From positions 1 through 58,481 of the IMG/VR virus record IMGVR_UViG_3300030233_000054: a DNA stretch of 58,481 nucleotides. One strand, written 5' to 3'. The translations under genes were made by a program, and so were the position numbers. Under the pieces are notes generated by a model. The model saw nothing but the letters and a program-made list of their open reading frames with translations. It was not told the origin of the DNA and did not search any database. Positions 14,171-23,100 of this stretch are shown one piece after another; position 1 is the first letter of the stretch, and every line of letters begins with the position of its first letter. Source of the stretch: a virus.

Positions 14171-17100
14171 TGGCCGCCTGCAGGTACGCCCGGTTTAGGC
14201 TGTCGATAATCCGCTTTTCGCGCTGGTCCAGCGAGTCCAGGATTTCTTTCTTCTTGGCGTCGTCCAGCTTGGAAGCGCTGACCTGCTCCCGGCGTTCACG
14301 CACGCCTTTTAAAGCCTTCTTGGCATTCTTCGCTTGATCGCTCAGGCGCAGCAACGCGCTCTTGCTTTCGCGAATTTCTTGAACACGGTCGGCGTTGCCG
14401 GATTTCCTGTGCTGCTTGTACTGCCTGCTGATATCCTCGATCTCGCGGACGCGATCATAGAACAGGCGCTTGTCCATCCAAGTAGGCTTGGCACCCACCA
14501 CCGTCCGCAAGACGGGCACCTCGTTGTACTCCAGCGGTTCGCCGTCAAAGAGCTTGGAGGCGAGATTTGGAACGCGGATCAGCCATTCCCGGCCAGCCGA
14601 GCCCGTGAGTTGGCCAAACATGTAATCCCACACGTGCGGGCTGTAACTGAACGAGCCCTTGGCGAAGTCGTCTCCCCCGGTAAGCTGGTTGAGCTTCCGA
14701 CTCAAGGCAACGCTCATGGGCGAAGCGCTGGGATAGTACTGCTCGCTGGGAGGGCGGGTATCGTACGAGTTCTCCGGGTAGATGGGACGGTCGGCAAAGT
14801 CCCGGTTGCGGTACAGGTCCACAATCGGATCGAAAAGAGTTGGCGCGAGGAAATTGCCCAGGCTGTTCACGCCGCCAAACGGATTCGTTGCCTCTGCCGC
14901 AGTCGTGAGCGTGCCCATGGAAGCCTCCAGCGGCGTCTTCTTCCCGCGTGTCAGGGCACTAAGGTTGCGCCCCGCGTCCGTGAAGACGTTGTAGCCGTAC
15001 GGCAGCGGGATCTTCGCGTAGTCCCCGTTGGGCAGCATGAAGATCATGTTCCGGCTTTTCTCGTACTCGGGGATCTTGTCGTAAACCAGCTCCCCATCTT
15101 CATCTTCAGGAGAGAGGAATGAATTAAGCAGATCCAGCGCAAAGCCTTGAGCGACGATGGCGTAGACCACTTGCCGGACGCGTTTGTTCTTCAGGTTGTT
15201 GTAGATTACCAGATTCCCCTGTACCGAAGCGTTGAAGAACAGATAGAACGCGTTCATCGTCGGCCCAAGCGAGCCGCGCTTGTTGAAGTCCACTGTCAAG
15301 TTGCGGGCAACGCTGGCCGCTTCGGCGGGTGACATGCCTAGATGCTTGCGGGCATTCACGTAGGTAGAGAGGCGGACAGCATTGTCCACCGCCTGGTTGC
15401 CGCGCTCAACCAGATTCATGATGCCGCGAATAGAGCGCATCGAGATCGCGCCCGGCGTGTTCTTGCGCAGAGCCAACTCCCGGTTGAAGTTTTTGGCCTG
15501 GTTCTGCACATCGTCGATTTTGAAGAACGAAACCTTGCCGCCAGCCTTGGCGTACTCGCGGAAATGCTTTTGCCACTCGGTGGCCTCCTTGCCCTTCAAG
15601 CCATCGTACGCGCCGCGCAGCGCCTTCGGGTAGTCGCGCACCACATCCTTGAAGAACTTGGCCTTGCCGTACTTCTGGAGATGAACGCTCGCGGTCTGGA
15701 AGTCCCGCAGCGCATTACGCACCACGAAGTCGAGCGAGTAGCTGGTATTGAGCGCTGACAGTAGCCGGTTGAAATGCCCCGCCAGCTTAGCGAGCCCGGT
15801 CAGTTTTTCGGCATCCAGGTTGGAGAGGGCCTTCGCCACGCGCTCGTCTTTAATCAGGATGGTGACCGGCTTGCCGTCCACCTTCAGCTTGATGGAATTG
15901 CTTCCCACCAACCGCTGCGCCTGCTTGGTCAGCTTGTACTCGACAAGGCCGGTAGCCTTACTGAAGACAGGCCGAACGGCCACCGGATCAATGGCCCAGT
16001 AGTCGTCATTCGGGTTGTTCTTCACCAGCTCGTGGAACTGTAAGGCGACCTGGTTCTTATGCGAGCGAACCGCCGCCTCTTCCGCTACCATGAAGGCGTG
16101 CGCCAGCAAGTCCGTCGCCCGGCTCTTCCGGCCAAGCGCCATCTCGCTTTCCTTGCCCCGGATGTTGAAACCCGCCCCCTGCTTGGGGTTTCCGGGCTCA
16201 GTTCCGTCCGCCGCCTCATCCAGCCCGCGCAATGGGATGTAGTGCTTGTACTGGCTCCAAGCTTCAAATTCTTCCGGCGCGAGAAGCTGCCCTTCCTTGC
16301 GCTTCCGCATGGAGAACTTGGCCAGTCCATCCATCAGCTCGCCAATCTGCTTGAAGGTATCTCCTTTGTCTCCGCTCTCGGAATCCTTGATGATAGCTTT
16401 TGCCTCGGCAGTCAACATGCCAGAGCCGCCATCAAGGAACGCGGGATTGCGCTGGGCGATTACATGGTTGCGCTCAATGGCATGGCGGGCATAGAGGTAG
16501 TCTTCCACCTCGTCCAACGTCAGGTTGTTTGCCGTCATCAGGTCGATGACCGGCTCCTTGTACTTCCATTTGATTTGATCCAGCGCCTCGCCTGCCTTAC
16601 CGCTGTAAAGCGACTGTCCAAGATAGGGGTTCTCACTCTCCTTGAGCGGCCTGCCTAGTCCGTTCTCAATCGCTTCCTGCACACGCTTGAGCGGCAGGAA
16701 GCGGTCGGCAAACATGGAGAGCAGGCGGTCAGCCTCCGCTTTGATGGCTTGCCCCTTCCCTTCGAGGTCGCTGCGCAATTTCTGCGTCCAACCTTGATTA
16801 GTTTCGAGCAGGTCTTGCATCATGCCGGGGTCCGCGTAGCCGTCGAAGTCCCCCATGCGCGAAAGCGAGCGCGCATATCTGATGTCGCCATTGTGCGGAT
16901 CGAACGTCCCTTGATTCCCTGTAGCGCTCTTGATCTGATTCGGCTCAAACACCGCGATAGTGGGAGCGCCCTCTTCAGTCAACCGGATGCCGTCGTAGCC
17001 AAGTTGGCGGATCATGCCGACGCGGGTTTCAATTTCCGGCCAGCTATCCTCCGGGTTTCTGCGCATGGCTTTAATATCGCTCTCAGCGAAGCCTTTGGCC

Positions 17101-20100
17101 TGTGCCGCATCCTTCGCGTCTCCGCCCTCCAGGTATGCCTTGGCCGCGTTGTCAATGTATTCTTTAGCGTCCTGTTCGCTGAACGGATCGAAGGGCTTTT
17201 GAGAATTGAGGTAAACCGGAAGGACGTTGCCGCCACGATGGAAGTTTGGCGGTCCTTTACGGTCGCTTGATTCGTTCGCATACTTCTCCGTGATCTTGGG
17301 ATCTGGAGTGAAGAAAATTAACGGCTGCTGGCGCTTGTACTCGGGAGCGTTCGACTCTTCCGCCTCTACGCGGTTGAGTCCGTCGCCGTAATAGGAGGGC
17401 TCAAACGCTTCAATGCCGACACGGTTGGTGCCATGGTAGACCACCTGGGGATTACCTTCTACATCCACCACTTTGCTGTCGCCAAACCAGTTCTTGAACT
17501 CAGGGTTGCCGGTTTGGGCCGCAGCGAGGGGGCGGGCAAATTTCTGATCTCCCCGCAAAATGGCTTCGGCTTCCCGAATAACCTCATCCAGAAGCGGACT
17601 TGCCGCCTTGGGAGACAGGGCGATGCGCTTCAGTTCTTCGATGGCCGCTTGAACCCATTGAACAACGCGATTGTACGCCTTCTGCGCAATGCCTTCGGTG
17701 GTCGATCCTGAATTGCGAAGCTGGATCGCCATCCTGCCAATCTCAAACATCGCCTGGAATGGGTTCGCATCGAATGCCTCGACAACTCGCGGGAGGTCAG
17801 CCTCCTTCATGGGCAGTAGATTCCTGGGCTGGTAATAAATATTGAAGGCGTCTATCAGTGCCTTTTTGCCCTCCTCGGTCGAGGCAAGCTCGGCAAGCAT
17901 TTTTTGGCTTTCTGCTTGCGCATATTCAAATGTGGACATTCCCTTGGGCGCTTTCCTATCCAGCGCCTTGGCCCACGCCCCGTGGATAAGCTCCTCCTGA
18001 AGCACGGCCTCAACATGCTCTTGGGAGATGGGGACTTTCGAGTTAGCGAAATAGCCTTCTGCGAGATACAGGGCGTTCTCAGACATGCGGTACATCGCAA
18101 AGTCATTGAAGCCAGCGCTTTTCGCCTCAGCATCAGACAAGACGTTAATCTTGACTCCGAGCGAATTGAATCCCGGAGACATCTGCTTCAACGCGCTTCG
18201 GACTACCCGAAGATTGCTGTCCGAATGTTTTCCGCCTCCGCCTTGGACGGGGTCAGATCGCTTGGATGCGAAGAGCTGTAGTCGGACTCCCGTCCCGCTT
18301 CCGGCAAAAGATTCTGCGGCTTCTTGTGTGGCGGGGGCATCACTGGCGCTTCCTGGAAGGTTTGTGGTGTCGCGCTCATTGGAAATAGTATCATCTTCCC
18401 GCTTGCCGGTGTCAAGACGACGTGCAAACAACATGGGCTTGATGTCGCGCTCGGTATAGCCCCGGTTCCTCAGCCGGTTGCGCATGATCTGCCGGGCGGT
18501 CTTCAGTTGGTTGGAGATGAACTGATTGCTGGCGCCAAGTTCCTGAGCCAGTTCCTGCTGTGTTTTGCCCTCGGCAATACCCTTGAGGATCGCCCGCTTT
18601 CTGGGGTTCTGAATCTTCTCCAGCTCCTCGGCTGCCACACGCGAAAGCTCGTTCAACTGCGCTTCCTCAGCCGACGTGCGCACGCCTTCGTCCGGCACCT
18701 GGTCCTTGAAGGATTCCTCGGCATCGTCGTACAGCGCCACGTCGAGCAGCGCCCGCTCCGGGTTCTTGCTGGAGCTGCGGAAGAGCGACTTTAGCCGGTT
18801 GCGCACGGCGGTTTGGGCGTACGGCACAAAGTCGCCGGCATCCGGCGTGTAGACGCCAGCCGCATCCATCAGCGCCTGTATCGCCTCCTGATTCACGTCC
18901 TGCGGATCGGTGGCGGGAATGTTGCGGAAAGACTTGGCGATACGCTCCGCGTTCGGAATGGTTTCCTCCACCATCCGGCTGATCACCGCCTGGGCGTTCT
19001 CGATGAGCCGATTCTGATTCGCATTCGGCTCAGCGTCTGATCCTTTCAGGCGCTCGCGAACGCGCAGACGGCGGCGCAGAGCGATCTTCTCCGGGCCGCT
19101 CAGCTCGACCTTTTCAACCGGGGGCTTGGTGCTTAGGGGGCGGGCGGATTTTTGCTCTCCAGCATCTTTTTCTGCCATTCCGGCATCGACCTCTCCCATG
19201 ACGGCATTGGAAGCGCTCCCTCCTTCTCCTTGGCCCTGGCCGTCACCACGCGCTCGATCACGTACAGGAGCATTTCCGTCTTGTCCTTCGGCTTCTCCTG
19301 AAGGTGATTGACTAACATCTCGTCTTCCATCCCAATCAGGAAGTCGTTCGCCCAAAACACTTCTTTCGCCACCATTTGCTCCGCTTCGGTTAAGCGAAAC
19401 TCGTCCCATGTCTTTGACAGGAGAAGTAGATGTGCGATCAGTAGACCCGTCTTGCTGTCCTTGTCCATCTCGCTCCAGAGGTAATTCGCCATCGCTTTGA
19501 TGCTCTCGCTGTCGGTCGGCTCGAAGACTTCTCGCGGCTTTTTGAGTGCCGCCATTGTCTGTCGCGCTTTCTTCGGTACTTCTGGGTACATTTTCATCGT
19601 AGTATTCTTTGGTAATGACTCCATCAGCAAGAAGCTCATCAAATAGCTCTTGCTTGGTTTTGTTGGACGGTACTTCTTTAGTATCGCTTTCTTCTTCGGT
19701 TTTTTCAATCAGCCTTCTGGAAATCAGGATCTCCGTGTGGCCCTCAAGCAAGTACGACAGGTAAAGATGGTTCCTGTCCATGATCTTGAGGTTTTCGTCT
19801 ACCGGGACAAATTCTGGCTCCTTGCCTTCAGCCGCACGCTTGCGGATTTCTGCTCGCGTTCTAGGTATATGCTTGGCGTCAATGAAATCCTGATTTCGAG
19901 TGATCGTGTTGATGGGCAACTTCTGGACAATATGTAGGACGCCAACTGGTGTTCTACGCACAAAACCACCGGATGGTAAATCCTGTCGCTCTTCCGCCTC
20001 CAACCCCTTCCCGATCTCCAACGCCTCCGCATCATGGGAGGTATCAACTTTCGGGCGGTCCTTCCCGTACTTCGGAACGGCGGTGGGATTCTTCGGATCA

Positions 20101-23100
20101 ATGAAGACGCCTGGGACAATCTCCTTCAGCCCGGCTAGTTCTGGCTGTAGTCCCCGCTCAGGATCTTTTGCACCAGCTCCTCGCTGGTCTGCGCCTTCAC
20201 CCGGCTCTTGGCGTGCTTGATCAGCCGCGCCGTCTCCAGAAACGCCACGCTGTTCTTGTTCGCCCACCATGTCGCGTCCTGAGTCTGCGCGAGCGTCAGA
20301 TCGGCGGGCTCGATCAGGAACGTCACGATCAGCTCCATCCAGCTTCTTTCTGGGCAGCTTGGCGGCGTCTCCGGGTTTTCGTTGTCCGGTTTCATCATCC
20401 TTGGCAGTAGACTGTGCGGTGTCATCATCGCGTTGTCCACTACGGGATTTGGGCTTCGTTCCCAATGGGGATTTTGTGCCACTATCTTTGATCAGGGATT
20501 CAACCTGGTCAACGATGGCCTGCACTTCTTGGGGAAGCTTGCCTTCAAACAGTTCGCGGAGGCGCTGGACAAAAGCACGCAGGTAGTTGGCAAATCCTTG
20601 GGGGACCTTGCCGCGCTTCAGCAGCTCAATGTAATTGGCTGCCGCTTCAGTGCTGCCCTCAAGCCGGGCCTGCACAGCGGCGCGGACGGCTTCCGAGAAG
20701 ATATCCGCGTCGCTCAGTCCCTTCGGGCGCTGCTTTCCCTTGCTTTGGATGAAGCGCTTCCCGGCCTCCGGGTCGTTCACGTAATTCGAGATGACGGCCT
20801 CCAGAAACTCCGGGTTCGCCCGGCGCAGTCCATCGACCTGAGATCGAACATAGCCCTTCAGCGATCTGCCGGACTTCTTTGCCTGGGCGACGGTGACTTG
20901 ATTCTCAATCGCGTGCACCACCTCTTCCAGGGCGACCTGCTCCACATAGGCGTCGAATTGCTCCGGCGTGGGGGCAAAGTCAAGTTGACCGGCCATCACC
21001 TCGTCATTGTCGGAAACAACGATTTGATTGGACTGCGGGTCAAAGCCAAACGGGCCATCGCCTCGGGTCTTGGTTGCGGCCACTTGGGGGGCTACGCCGA
21101 TCTGTTTCAAGATGGGCGCGTACTTGCTCACGGCGGCATTGAGCTTCGCCCGCACGCCCTCGGCATCCACCGTTCCACGTGGAACAACTGTATAATTTCC
21201 ATTGGCTTCCGTTACCTTCACCCACCCGGCTGATTCCAACTGTTTCCAGTCGTTTAGTTCCTCCGGGCTGGTGACGGTAATCGGCTTGCCTCCGGCCTGG
21301 CGCAGCGCAGCGCCAAAGGTTGTCCCGTCCTCGCGGGTATCGGCAAGGCTTACCGGGGGGAGTCCCTCGGATTCTCCGGCAACCTGCTGAACAGCTTCGC
21401 CGCCCTGTCCGTCTGGCGCTGCATCCATTGCAGGTACGTCCTCGGCTGCTTCGGCTTCTTGGGTGGCCAGTTCTTCTTGGGCATTAGCTCGGTCCTCGTT
21501 GATGGCGCGGGTGTTCTCGGCAAAGCGGAGAGCAGTCGGGGCCACGTTGCGTAGGCGGTTGAGCCCGGCATCTGTCAGCACCACCTGCCCGTCCTTGCCG
21601 CGTTCGGCCAGCGGTTGGCCGGTAGTGGCGTCCACGGTGCCTGTGAGCTGCGCCGCTTCGGTTTCGGTGAGTTGCTGCCCGGAATGGGCTCGTGTGGCCA
21701 ACAGGACGGCGGTACGAGCTTCCGCGTCCTGCTCCGGGGTGGCGTCCACCGCTGGACTGGTGACGCCGTAAATCTCCTGTGCCGCAGCACTGGCAAGTCC
21801 AAGGTCGGCCTGGGCTTCGGTGGTGACCTGCCCCGCTTCAACCAGACGCCCCATGGCCACACTGCGCTGAGGCAGCACGGCGGCATTGTTGCCCTTAGCC
21901 TTCTCTTCGGCCTGCTTCATGACAGCGTCCGCCTCCAGCATGGCCTGTCCGGTCATCTGCACGGCGGATTCGATCTCACCCAGGCGCTCCGGCCCGACGA
22001 GTTGCGCCGTGGTCTGCACCACTTCATTGCCGCCCGGATTCTTGAGGGTGGTGACAGCGGCGGCCACATCCGTCATGCGAGGCAGGATGTTCAAGCCTTG
22101 GGCTTCGTAGTGCGCCCGGAGCTTCTTGCTCATCTCCTTGAGGTTGGCGTGCTTGGCGTCCCGCATGTTGCCCGCCACGCCGGGAATGCTGAACGCGAGC
22201 GCCGCCCACAGGCTGCCCTTCAGGATGTCCTCGAAATTCTCACTGGCACGCTCACCACGGATCGAGGCTTCCAGCATCTCGCTGACCGTCTCCCCAGTGA
22301 AAGCCCCGGCACCTTGCAGCATCGTCCGCATGATCGGGCGGCGGGTCAGGTCCACCATGTTGCCGATCTTGCGCTCAAGTTGGTTGCCGGCACCCTCGAC
22401 GGCGCGAAGCGTCAGGGCGTTTCCGGTGATGCTCATGACGCGGTTGAGGAATCCCATGTCCGCCCGGTTCTCGCTGAAGGACTGCCCCGCTCCAAAGAGG
22501 CCGTAGCCGCCCAGGTTGCCGATCTCGGATGCCAGCCCTTTTCCCTTGCCTTTGCCGAGCGCCCTACTCACCGCACGGCCAACGCCCATCTTGGCGGCGG
22601 GCTGGCCGATCAGCGCCCGCCCCAGGTTGCGGCTGATGATGAACGCGCCCACCGATCCGAACACTTGCCCGGCCAAGGCGCTTTCCTTGTACTGGTCGCT
22701 GGAGAGAAGTTGCAGGATCTCGCTGCGCAAGGCAGTGCGCATGGCCACCTGCTGGGGATCGTTCTCGTCAATCGCGACATTAAACCCGCCTTCACCCAGC
22801 AGCATGAGCAGGGAACTGTTGAAGTTTTCCATGGTGGCGTAAGCCTGGCCCTTCACGCCGCCTTCCTTCATCACGTTGACGAAATTCTGTAGGCTCTTCA
22901 GGTTCTTGCGGCCAGAGCGGCGCACCTTGACATCCATCGGCGTGGTGTCGCCCTTGACGTGGAAATTGATGTCGCCAAACCCGCCCCACCCCTTAGGTAC
23001 GATGTCCTGCCCCTCGGCAAGCTGCTGCTGGTACTGGTCCGCCTTGAGAAGAGCTTGAGCGGCAGACTCGCCTTTGAGGCTGCCAATGAGTTCCGTTGCT

